DNA from: Epiperipatus broadwayi
Lineage: Eukaryota > Onychophora > Udeonychophora > Euonychophora > Peripatidae
Assembly (NCBI GenBank): GCA_028023455.1
Contig: JAQFVV010012544.1
Coordinates: forward strand, 2,316,396 to 2,380,395
DNA: 64,000 nucleotides
Reading direction: 5' to 3'
How positions within the stretch are numbered: position 1 is the first letter of the stretch; each line of letters starts with the position of its first letter. Positions 1 through 10,905 of the stretch are shown here, one piece after another. Under the pieces are notes generated by a model, which saw nothing but the letters and a program-made list of their open reading frames with translations, had not been told where the DNA came from and made no database searches. The position numbers and the translations under genes are program-made.

Positions 1-1047
1 TAAATGAGATTCAAATAATTATGCAATAATGTATATTAGAATGGAAGCAAATTGGTTTTAAAAATCTCATTTATTCTAGTATATATATTGTGACCCTGTG
101 TTATTGCAAATTGTCTTTATTGGGTACTGTAGCTTATGAATTTATGCTATTCTATTCTAAAAATAAACTAATAAATAAAAATAGAAATGAAAATGATAAC
201 AATGGTTGTGTAAATTGTGTCATATAACTCTCATGTATTAATATTTTACTCTATTTAGTTCATTATAAGTATACAAAAGATAATATCTAATAAATTAAAA
301 GTTGTTACAAAGATGTATGCTTTAGGTTAAAAGTTACTATTTGATTTATGTATACTTTTAGAAAAAAAGAAAAATAGACAAAGTTAATTTTATAGTTAAA
401 GCTTAAAAATATTGACAGATAGTTTATGAGTGTTAAAATACAATTATTTGATTGTTTTCTGAATAATTAATAATTTGGTTAAGTTCTTTTATTTAGTAAA
501 TTTTAAAAAATATATATCTAAATAAAGCTAATTGATTCATTTGAGTAACATTAAATTGTTTAAAAAATATGTAAGTTAGTTATTACAATAGATTTAATTT
601 AGAAAAAAACAATTTCCTGTGTGTATGTATGTGAAGGTCAATGTGCATGCAAGTATCTTTGGTTTCTTGGTTTTAATTGTCAAGATATTTAATTTTTAGT
701 CATTAAACATTTAAAAATAAATATTTAAACAATTTAAGCATAAAAGGGTTAAAAATATAAGAGTTTCTGATAATAAAAAATTTAAAAAGAAAAGATGATA
801 TATTTTTTTAAAGATTAAAATATTATTTATTTTATTAAATATTAAATGTATTAATTAATAATATTCAGTTAACCTTTTCTTCAACTTTGGCTGTTAAGAT
901 CATGTTAATCAGAAAAATGTAGAACAAAGTTACATAATTTTTACTAATTAGTTCCATGACTTAACTTACATTTTCTATAATAGATGTCATTGTTTTGGAG
1001 GTGTGGTTGTTAATTATTAATGATGTTTGTCAATAGAGGTTTCAAAG
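1..1047. other. AT-rich non-coding stretch
   Basis: Homopolymer-rich AT DNA with stops in every frame. I see no gene, tRNA or transposon signature. Confidence 0.6.
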
Positions 1048-1105
1048 ATGAGGATTGTCAGTGCACAGTGGCTTCTACTACTTCTGCTGCTATTGATATT
1101 TTCAG
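1048..1105 (+). CDS. Candidate first coding exon: signal peptide
   Basis: The ATG at 1048 opens MRIVSAQW, then a run of eight leucines, then IFS, which is a textbook secretory signal peptide (short basic N-terminus and hydrophobic core). The leucines use mixed codons (CTT, CTA, CTG, TTG), as expected if the protein rather than the DNA is conserved. The exon would end at TTTTCAG before GTGCAC at 1106, leaving one base (phase 1), a common phase for signal-peptide exons. Read through unspliced, the frame stops at 1129-1131 after 27 codons. A candidate second exon at 6495 starts in the matching phase. Caveat: the same CT-rich run ending in TTTTCAG could instead be a polypyrimidine tract and splice acceptor, and GTGCAC is a weak donor. 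Confidence 0.3.
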
Positions 1106-1131
1106 GTGCACTACAATCTTCTCATCTTTAA

Positions 1132-4100
1132 ATAACAGTAATAATTTTGTTTAATTATTTTTTATCTAAGTTTAAATTTATTAAATTTTATACTTTGTTA
1201 ATCTACAATGCAGTGCTAAGACAACTTTTATAAGGTATTTTTGTTCTTATTGCCAAATTCAATTTGAACTCTCTAAACCATTAATGTCATGCTTTGAAAG
1301 AATAATCAGATTATAATGATTCAATTCTGTCACTTATGCTTAAAAAGAAATTATAAAAGAAATCAGGTGATACCTTTTATATTAATTTATAAAACTGTGC
1401 TAGACAATGTACTATTTTGCTTCTCATTATTGTATTTCACTTTTAGGAGAAAGAGACTAAAGTTTAAAAAAAAAGATTGTTGAATATGATTTTGAAGATA
1501 AACAGTTATATTAACTGTTATTACCAATTATTAGTGTTAAAGTGCTCAACTGATATTAATTTTAATAGATATTTGAAATATTTTTTAATATAAAAATTTA
1601 TGAATAATAAATAACCTGTTATTGCTGACACAGGAGGAGAACTTTTAATATACTTTGCTTTCTCGGTATTTTGCTATAAAAATACTTAGAATAAAATGGA
1701 ACCAAGGAAATTAGTAGATAACTTTATAGAGGAAAATATAGTTTACATGCATAATAACAATAGACATTAAATAAATGCATTATGTTGAATTGTGAACTGT
1801 CAAATTTAATAGTAATTTGTTTTAAAAAAATACTAAAATGATATCTCTAAGTGAATTTTTTAAAAAAAAGTTGAGTTTTTTTTATATATGTATTTTAAAA
1901 AGAGAAGGAAAAAGAAAAGATTTGTTTATTTCGAATGGAACCATGGACAACTCTTAGTTAATATTATGTGTTATTAAATGAAGATTCTCCAACAAACTAT
2001 TTTATGTTTAATCAATTTCTTTAAAAATGGATCCAGACTTTTTTTTATTGATTATAAAACTTTGTGAATGTCTTTGTCATTTATCGCTTATTTTTGAAAG
2101 TTATATTTGCTCTCATTTTTTTATGAAAGAAAATATATATGATAAGTATGGATGCATCATTCTATAGATAATTTGCCAAGGAAGGACATTGTGCCCTCAA
2201 CAAATTGCTCACTACAGAAGTAATTTTTCTAAAGAACTAGATTATTTTATAAAAAAATATTTTTATTTTTTAATATTTTATACATCAAGGTATTTTTTTA
2301 TTATTCTTTAATTGGTTTATAACAGAAAGAGTATGTATTCCTACAACATGGAAGATAAAATTTATATATTTTATATGCATTGAATTAAGATAAATATTAT
2401 AATTCCTTTTGGTTAAAGTAGAGATATTTAATCTCTTACATTTTTATAGTGTTCATGAGTTTTATTTATTTATAAGTAAACAGCTGATGTATGGTTATCA
2501 AAGTTCATTATAATTTCATAATTATTATGATATAATAATTTTATGGTTAAATTTTAATATAACTAAATGTTTATTAGTCATAATTCTTATTTACTTTGCT
2601 ATTATGTCCATTTTATCTTTATAAATTTTTATACCATTCATTGTGTTTGTGTGCATTCATTATTCAGTGCAGAATTTTTATTGTGCTATTTTTAAAAATA
2701 TTTTAGTCATTTGACTGACAGCAAACTTGTTGGTTTCAGACATTGCTTGATATATGTAATTTTAGCATGAATATTAATTTACCTAGTTTATAAGTGATAA
2801 TTTTGTTATCTTGCCATTGTTTATTCTAGGATTTATGCCTCTGAGCATTAGACTTTATTAAATGTTGCTTTACTTATTGTGCTTTGTGGGATGGAATCAC
2901 TCTCCCCATTGTTCACATTTTGTATTCCATGAGAAGTTAGTGTTTATATTCTAAGGTCCCATGAGAGGATCATTTTATGGTGTGTATTTCACTTTTCCTA
3001 TAAGTTAAGACCTTGTCCACACTTGTATTTTTTTGCCTAAGGTAAAAAGTATTGAAATCCACCATGCTTTTTTTATTCATGTGATTTTGCTCTGAGGAGC
3101 CTGTCTTTATTAATATATTCCTCATGATGTTGTTAATTATTTTCCACTATGGAAGGTGAAGTGATTTGTATTTTAAGAATTATATGGCAATGATAGGATA
3201 GATGTTGAAGTATTTAGTTCTTTAAGGGGCACTTTGTTATTTGTAGAGGTTTTGTTAAATGAAAGTGTCTATATTGTGCTGCTGTGTTTCTCCAGTAGTT
3301 CACAAGTAAACCAACAATGTATTAGTAATTTTTAAATTCTTATTCTTTGGTGAATAGCCTAATAGGAAGTACACATACACAATGTCATTTCATCACTATC
3401 TGAGAATAACTCACCAATGGATTAGTAAGACATTTCAAGGTTAAATATTTCTTTATTGTCTGGACATAAAATGAAATATATAATGTGTGTACATGGCTTG
3501 TAATTAATGTTCCCATATGTTTTTTATTAAAAAAATAGTGCTAGACAATATCTATCTTATTTGTCTTTATATGATAGTTGCCATTATCATTCAGGTTTAC
3601 TTGTTTCAACTCAATCATAAAATAGTTCAGAATAAAGTTATTTTAATCTTTAGTGTCTTTAAATATTATTAATAAAGATATTATAAATTGTTACCTGACA
3701 AAAGAATTTATTTCAGGGATTGTATTGCTTAACTTATAGTTTAAGCTATTTTTAAAGGCTTATTAAAAGGGATGATTTAGTTAGAACAGATTGAAAATAA
3801 ATTAGCTAAATATTGAAACAATTTACCTTAACTGAATGTATTCTTAATAACTTATGTAATTTTAAAAAAAAAACTATAGCAGATAGTTTGTTATTGTTAG
3901 GTGAGTATATATTATCTGTTTATGGCATCCTATTAAAAATTTTAACAGCACCTATGTTTGGCAAATAACTTTTGCCTTGATATTGTAAATAAATTTGTGA
4001 TGTATTTAGTATGTTAATAAATGTGTTTGTTGTTATTTAAATCTAGTTTTTTTGTTTTTCTATGTTAGTTCTTGTGTCCTGAATTCTTAATTATAACAGA

Positions 4101-4480
4101 AATCCTGGTGAATCAGATGATCAATTTGCATGCAGAGCCAAAATCCCAATGTTTAAAAAATGAAAAAATTTCACAAACATTTCCATTCCAAAGCTGGGAT
4201 TGTAATTAAAAGAAATGAATGTTTATTTAATTTTGCTTGGGATTACTTAATCAATTTTTCAGACTGCACATTATTTTATTTATCTTATTAATAAAAAGTA
4301 CAATAATTAAACTTAATCATTTTAATTGTGTTGTTGATGAGTAGTAGAAAGAAATAAAAGATACCCTTTTTTTCTATTATTTTGAGTGACATCCTGGGTA
4401 AAAAAAAGCATGATTTTTCTAAATTTTATATATTTTGTTTTATGTAATTGTTAAGCAGATTAGACACTTCTTTATGTAAC
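1132..4480. other. AT-rich, no gene recognised
   Basis: Mostly T/A-rich DNA. Slightly GC-richer short patches near 2160-2230 and 2880-3010 have brief open frames but no convincing splice sites or family motif. Confidence 0.5.
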
Positions 4481-4481
4481 A

Positions 4482-4555
<74 letters not shown>

Positions 4556-4564
4556 CATTATTAT
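4481..4564. repeat. (ATT)n microsatellite
   Basis: Near-perfect ATT trinucleotide array with one ATC interruption near its end. A poly-tyrosine reading frame across it is an artefact of the repeat. Confidence 0.95.
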
Positions 4565-4809
4565 CTGAGAAACTATCATGGTTCGACATTCACAGCTTCA
4601 GGTCTTTCAAAAACTGTCAATTTTTTAGCTATGGCAGTGTTTTTACACTTATTTTAAAGCTTAAAATGTACTGTAAGATGCTGCCCTCTCTAGAATTATT
4701 TTACAAATAAAAAATCAATACTATTGATGTAAGAAGCTACAACAAAGGGAAAAGTCAGGATTTCCTAGATGCTGATTGGTTGGTTCACATTTCAGACAAT
4801 AGAAGAGTG

Positions 4810-5210
4810 TCTGTCAGTAATTTTCATCACTACAACTTCTGTTTTGACTTTGAAAATGAAAATTAATGTCTTAAAATATTTTTTTATTATTTTTCATATA
4901 TATTATAAATTATTTTCATTAAAATATGCTGAAAATATAATAATTTTAGAAAAATAGTAAGATTTTAGTAAAAAATTGTATACTTTTACACTAATGTAAT
5001 TGAAAAAGAAACCAGTGCTAACAACAATTTTGACACCTGTCATCAATTTTCATCACTCCAAGCTCTTTATTTTATTTTCAAACAAAAATTAATAATTTAG
5101 AGTATTTTTCTGGCATTTCTTTACCTATTGTAATGTATTTTGGTAAAATATGCTGAAAATATAATAATTTTAGAAAAATAGTAAAATTTTAGTAAAAAAT
5201 TCTTTACTTT
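4810..5210. repeat. Two diverged direct copies of a ~180-bp sequence
   Basis: Bases about 4815-4990 and 5035-5210 align head to tail. Both begin around TTTTCATCACT and both contain AAAATATGCTGAAAATATAA followed by TTTTAGAAAAATAGTAA and AGTAAAAAATT. The spacing is about 222 bp. This is a local tandem duplication of unknown origin. Confidence 0.6.
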
Positions 5211-5478
5211 TCTAATTTTTTATAAACTTTCTTTTTAGGTCTTCCATTATCGAATATTTTTATAATTATAAATGGAAATTTATTTTGAAAAAACTTTCAT
5301 TCACTTTCATAATCTGACAAATTATTAATATACTTTTTACAAATGAAACTAAAATAAATATAATATTTAAAGATGAATATATTTTTATGGCTGAGTTTGT
5401 TAATTGACCAATCAAAAGTTGTAAAACTTTAATTCACTTAGCCAATAAAAATTTTAAAATTATTTTTCAAGAAAAAGG

Positions 5479-5541
5479 ATAATAATAACAATAATAATAA
5501 TAATAGTAATAATAATAATAATAATAATAATAGTAATAATA
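5479..5541. repeat. (AAT)n microsatellite
   Basis: AAT trinucleotide array with a few AGT and AAC interruptions. Confidence 0.9.
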
Positions 5542-5644
5542 CTATGAAATGCTTTTATACAAAACTAATGGTAAAATCACTGTAAAAAAATCAGTGTAAA
5601 AAGCTCTGCATTTCTTTGATCAATAAACTTTCTTTTTTGAAACA

Positions 5645-5651
5645 TAATAAC

Positions 5652-5694
<43 letters not shown>

Positions 5695-5779
5695 GTAGTA
5701 GTAGTAGTAGTAGTAGTAGTAATAATAATAATAATAATGATGATGATGATGGTGATGATAATGATGATATTATTATTAT
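5645..5779. repeat. Composite (AAT)n-(AGT)n-(ATG)n microsatellite
   Basis: Successive blocks of AAT, AGT, AAT and ATG units, each differing by one base. This is consistent with point mutation followed by local expansion. Confidence 0.9.
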
Positions 5780-6494
5780 ATACTAAGATACATTAGCTTA
5801 TAAGAGAAGTGTATGTTTCCTATAGTCTACTAGGATTCCAGTCATTTATTTAGCAACACAATACAACAGTATAGTTTCCAAAGTTAACAAGAAGAACCCT
5901 GAGATCATTATTTATTATTTCATTAATTATTAATCCATTTGTCTGTATTATATTTATGGTGGTGGCATCAAAAATTCATTGTTGTTTATTGTATCATTAG
6001 AAAGGTGCATTACATTTCACTCTATAAAAATAGAGTAGATCAGATCATGTCAATAAATAATCATTTGGTGATAAATATTTTCTACATAGGATATGAAAGA
6101 GAAGACATAAAGATTCTATTACAAGATGTTACTTAAAGTGTAAAATATTTATTGCTCAGGAAATGTATTTTGAGGGAGGGAAATGTATGTTTTAAAAGTG
6201 TTGCATAGGAATGAATGAAGTTTTTTTTCATCTTCTTGGTTTATTATTTACTTTATCAGTAATGCATTTATTATTGTTTCAAGATTTCCTTTTATTTTAA
6301 TACATGTCTCTGGAGTAAAAAGTAAAAGATAACTAACTGACGACTGAGCATAGCTGAATGTATTATTAGTTTTCATAATATTAGGCATCTCATACATCCA
6401 TAACCGTATATATTGTTAGCTTCATATTAATATAACTATCCCTCCTCCTCTTTATTTGATTAGAATTAATATATACTGAAGTAACCTGTTTCAG
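5780..6494. other. AT-rich, no gene recognised
   Basis: A 65-codon open frame at 5939-6136 has no recognisable domain and the base composition of its surroundings. I treat it as chance. Confidence 0.5.
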
Positions 6495-6561
6495 AACCTA
6501 AAGCAATTTGCCGCCCAAAACAAACATTTAAACAAGAACAATGTAATACAAATTCAAAAAT
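6495..6561 (+). CDS. Candidate internal exon, Cys-containing secreted-type segment
   Basis: The segment is preceded by GTAACCTGTTTCAG, a good acceptor, and followed by GTAGGT. After two starting bases the frame reads PKAICRPKQTFKQ then EQCNTNSK and is open throughout. The spacing C..P..TFK...CNT loosely recalls small cysteine-rich extracellular modules, but the match is too short to name a family. The two leading bases complete the codon left open by the signal-peptide exon at 1048-1105 (G+AA = Glu), so the joined product would be a secreted protein. If splicing used the later GTATGA site at 6566, an in-frame TAG would be included. The phase agreement is supportive but has a one-in-three chance of occurring at random. 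Confidence 0.35.
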
Positions 6562-7871
6562 GTAGGTATGAAAGTAATATAAATTTGACGTATTTAATTT
6601 TATATATTATAGCAGAGTAAATTTTAAAAATATAAAGTCTTTCTTTAATAAAAACTATAACTGAATTTTCTATAATAAAAAAATTGTATACACACGAAAA
6701 ATATAAAAAATCTGTTTTAGGAAAATATTATAATCAAACTGTCCAGAATAAAAGCATAAAACGTCTTATATATATGTAAAATATAACATTAGTTTTCAAT
6801 GTCTATTTTGCTCTATCATGACTAAAAAATAAAATATATAGCAAAATAATTTTAAAATAATATTTTCCCTGCTAAAGACACAAAAAGCAGATATATCTTA
6901 ATTGAAGTGCTTACTAAACCTTACAAACCATCCCAAAAAATAATAATTAGCATTCTAATCGAAATGGGAAGACTCCAACACAAGTGAATAGTAATCCTTT
7001 ATATTCATTATAGAATCTGTGTTTATTATAAAAACCTTTTATTAATAAAAAAAAAAAAGTGTTTGTAACAAACAGCATTCATTATATCATACTTTTCTAT
7101 CAAAAACTCTACTACGCCAGAGAAAATTAATGAAAAGAATTTTAAAAGCTGGGCAACTGGCTTATCTAAGAAAAACAGGTTCATTTACTTTTTGGAGGAT
7201 TCTGTTTCTGCAAATAATAGTTTTATTTATTTATTTATTTATTATGGATAGTAATTATATTTTCATATATATATATCAAAGAAACTATATGGAATAAATA
7301 TAGTGGCAGTTGTGCAAGTTTATATATATATTGCAAAAAGTATGAAAAAAATTAAAACAAAACACCATTTTACATTAGTAAGATAAATTTTATTTTATTA
7401 AAATATATATTAATCACGCGATTTTTTTTATTAATCTTACTAAAGAAAATTGTATTTTTAGATTAAAATCTAATCTTCGTGTCTTTGTTTCTACGCCTCA
7501 ATTAAAGTTATTGTTAGTCTTGATATCTTAAATAATAGGATTATTTGATTAAATAATATTTTAATTCTGATATGATTATACTTTCTGTTCAAAATTTTAG
7601 AAAAGCTGATTTTATGTAAATTGTGTTAATCTTATTTTAGAAATCCTTTTTTTTTTATTCTTTGAAGTTAATAAAAATCATTTTTTTAGAATTTGTAGTT
7701 TTAATTTTTTTATATTTTTTCACAAAGTGCTTAATTTACTGTATATATACGTAACTATTCTGTACAAATTTATATTTATTCTATAAGTTTTTTGTCAAAA
7801 TTATTATTTTACAAATAAACTTCAACCTAATATTTATCTAAATATTAAAAATCTATATAGAGCAGTTAAGA
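6562..7871. other. AT-rich, no gene recognised
   Basis: Short TTTA repeats around 7222-7243 and TA runs. No coding or RNA-gene signal was seen. Confidence 0.5.
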
Positions 7872-7995
7872 TTTGGAAATATAAATAGAAGTTCTAAAGA
7901 AGATTGCTGGGACAATCGAAACCGTCAAGAGTGGATTATAAAAAATCATCGTAAAAAATAATAAAGAACGTAATTGATATTAATATTAAATAGAA
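7872..7995 (+). repeat. Solo copy of a hairpin repeat (CTRAAGAA-stem-GAAAC type)
   Basis: Contains CTAAAGAA, a perfect 5-bp hairpin GATTG/CAATC (7902-7906 with 7913-7917), then GAAAC and CGTC. The next 70 bases (GTCAAGAGTGGATTATAAAA onward) match the right arm of the fold-back repeat at 54374-54482. The same hairpin-GAAAC block occurs downstream of the Penelope-like GIY-YIG remnant at 41.27 kb and at 49.0 kb, so this is probably a solo 3' end of a related element. It resembles a hammerhead core but has a non-canonical left side and no stem I. Confidence 0.6.
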
Positions 7996-8825
7996 ATATA
8001 TATCTATTTATAGAGTGTAATTTGTAGTCTGAGTAGAAAGTTGTTGTTTTTTTTTTTTTGTAATCTGCTTTTTTAAAAAATTCGCCAACAAATGGTTGTA
8101 ATTATAAGCAAAAAAAAAATGTAAGATATGTTTGCATATAAGATTATAAGTTCATATAAAGTTTATTTGTATTTATTATTGCTTTTGACTAAATTTTGAA
8201 TAAAAGTAATGAATTATAATTTCCAGTCTTTTTCTACAAAGTTTTACAACATGAAATTAGCAGTTGATTAAAGTTTTGAATCCACGTTTAGAATAAGCAT
8301 ATCAGCTACTGATTTAATTTGTAGTCTTCAATCAACACAGCTTTAAAAAAAAAAAGGCACAGCCAGTCATGTTAAGTATAATGCAATTGTTAAATATAAT
8401 TTTATTAAATTTATTATTAATAATAAAACTGTAATTACATAGACAATTATGGCATATAAAGTAATAATGATCATCTCAAAAAATATGGAAGAAAGTCATC
8501 TATCAAAATGTTTACCTGTTGCCCTATGTGGTTTAACATAGTGATAGACTGACAAATTTACAACTAAAGTTTTTGAATTAATTTTGAGTAAAATAAAAAC
8601 AAATTACAATTAAGTCAGTTAAATAAGACTGTAAGTTTAGTCTGTCGGACAGATGCTCAAACATTTCTTGATCATCTTTGCAACCAATCAAAAATTACTT
8701 TACTTTTAAACAAAACACTGAGACAGATCATTTAGTGAGGAGAATAATATTCAGCTTTTCATTGGTTAAATTTATAAGTGATTAATCCATTTGTTGTAAT
8801 GATATGGGGAAATACAGTGTCATAC
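7996..8825. other. AT-rich, no gene recognised
   Basis: Poly-T and poly-A tracts and small imperfect repeats. There is no supported feature up to the candidate exon at 8826. Confidence 0.5.
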
Positions 8826-8888
8826 CTGGAGTGATGGTCACCAGTACATGAACATCAATTACCCTAAATTGTTTAGCCATTTGTAACT
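8826..8888 (-). CDS. Candidate internal exon (minus strand)
   Basis: On the - strand a T-rich tract ending TTTTTTTGTAG is followed by a 63-base open segment that ends CTCCAG before GTATGA, an almost ideal donor. After two bases the frame reads LQMAKQFRVID, then VHVLVTITP, with one base left over. About 30% of its codons start with G, well above the local G content, which is typical of real coding DNA. The entry phase would accept the exit phase of the minus-strand exon at 62575-62611, but an intron of over 50 kb would be needed. No family recognised. Confidence 0.4.
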
Positions 8889-10260
8889 CTACAAAAAAAT
8901 TAGGTTTAAACCATGAGGGACCTGAGGAATTGTATCTTTATTCTCAAGTTAAAAAAAAAATCTCAAAAGAGATAAGCATAATAGAGCACTCAGAAATCAG
9001 CATATCTAACTATAAATTCACCAACACTTCCCAAAAGTAATAATCATTCATCATCATGAATTATCTATCAAAATAAATCAATCAACAGTCCTATCTTGTG
9101 GTTGGATTAGAACAATAAAAAAATATAAATCAACAGTCAATCTGGTGACTGAATTGGAAATGGGTCTTCTGTAGACCAGGTTAACTACTGAGCCTTTGTC
9201 AGTTTGGGAAATCATCTAGACCATTGTTTGGATGCACAAACTTAAGTTCTGATCCATAAGAATGCAACCAAAAAAATAATGCTGGGATATTAAACATGCT
9301 GATCATCATCAATGCTCTGGCTACTTTGTACCATTAATATACTGGCCAACAATAAACTTAATTTCTAATAGAGACCAAACTAAATAAAATGTAGTACATG
9401 GATTCTCTTCACACCAATTCAGAAATCATTATTATTATCATCATCATCATCTGGATGCCCATACACTAAATATAAACCACTATCCCATATAGCTGTGATG
9501 CACAAATCTAGATCAGGAAGCAAGAACTCTATAATTTATTACTATGAGTAAGAGAAAATAAATAAATTTATCAACTTATAAATAAACTTAAGCAAATCAT
9601 GGACTTCCATTATTTATAAATAACTAGTTTTATTGGTATCATAAAATAAACAACTAAATCCTAGAATATAAGCTGTCATGATATAATGTCACACACACAA
9701 CACTTCATGAAACTGGAATTGGATAAAATAAAATAATTAAGACTAGAAAGAATATTTTTTAAAACAATTATTAAATATTTGATTAATAACAACAGAAAAA
9801 CAACAATGACATGATAGTATGACATTTCAAACACCCATTTCATCAATAAAATACATTTTTACAAAAATTATATTAACAAATCAATTAATTTTTATTCGTG
9901 GATTAATTTTAAATTCATTAGGTTCTTTCTTTAAAATTTTTAAGAGTTTGTTAAATATGTTCAAAAATATCAAAGATAGCAATCTTTGATTCTACACAGA
10001 AAGCAAATTGAGAGAAAGAAAAAAACAACAACTTAGGTTTATAGCAGATTGTACTTTTTTTAAAAAAAAAAAAGCTATTTTACGTTTGTAAGTGAAAATT
10101 GACTGGGTTTTATAATAAAAAAAATATGTCTAATAATTTGGAATATTTTAACTTAGTGAAGTATTTACCATTATTAATTCTTATACAGCACACAAAACAA
10201 CTTATTACATTTATGAAACAAACAACATATTTTCTATTAATAAAAATATAGTGTGCTCAC
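8889..10260. other. Diverged repeat-like region
   Basis: From 9080 to 9430 there are repeated words (ATCAACAGTC twice, CATCATCATC runs) and mixed composition suggesting an old, unclassifiable repeat. The remainder is AT-rich. No gene is supported. Confidence 0.35.
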
Positions 10261-10905
10261 ATAAAAAATATCTTTAGCTATGGGTTTAGGGCTGATTGAG
10301 TTCTTTTCAGTTACACTTTCCAATTTTCTCTTCAATTGAGCTTATCCTTGAAGACTTCTTAGACATGGCAGGGTTAAGGTATCCTTTTCCGGGTCTGTAG
10401 CAATTCCAGATAACTGAAAAATAGCAAAATTTGTCTATTTGGTTCTTTTAAAATTCCTGATGAGACAGATGCATTTAGAGACTCATTGCTCTTTATTGAA
10501 GGAAAGATTGCAGACTGCTTAAAAGAGGTTTTATCTTTTCTACATTTTCTTTCAATGAAGATAGGTTATGTGGAGGAAAGTAATGTCTAGCTTTTAGCTG
10601 AACTTAGCACATGGTTTTCATTGTACAAACCATTTTTAGTGCTAGAACTCATAGTATACTAAAATCTTGATACAAAAAAACTTATTTTATTCAATAGCTT
10701 GGTATTAGCTGAATTAAGCTTGGGTTGCTCTCTCTTCAACAACAAAATTAGGAATAATTTCTTCTATCCTTTTCAGCAGCAGAATTAAGATTTGACTGCT
10801 CTGCTCTCTTTGACAAGTTAAGTTAGCAACAATCTCCCAGTCACTGATAAAATCACTGATTCACCCCCACCTCCACATATTTTTAGAACAATCTTGCCCA
10901 CAAGC
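10261..10905 (-). pseudogene. Possible decayed coding segment or terminal exon
   Basis: This patch is GC-richer than its surroundings. On the - strand several frames stay open for 30-60 codons: one from about 10863 reads ISDFISDWEIVANLTC and continues for 48 codons; another, about 60 codons, contains KTSFKQSAIFPSIKSNESL and SSGILKEP. A 107-base segment at 10307-10413 follows a good acceptor (TATTTTTCAG) and reads NCYRPGKGYLNPAMSKKSS to a TGA. No single frame spans the region, so it is either a decayed gene or retrocopy with frameshifts, or exons in a host gene. The + strand also has an acceptor-like TTCTTTTCAG at 10301-10310 with a 29-codon open frame, so strand is uncertain. No family identified. 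Confidence 0.3.

Noticed and set aside
4448-4657. Poly-tyrosine open frame
   Set aside because: Translation of the (ATT)n array.
7892-7930. Hammerhead ribozyme call for the CTRAAGAA-hairpin-GAAAC motif
   Set aside because: The left core is CTAAAGAA/CTGAAGAA rather than CTGATGA, has an extra base, and flanks do not pair as stem I in any of the four copies.
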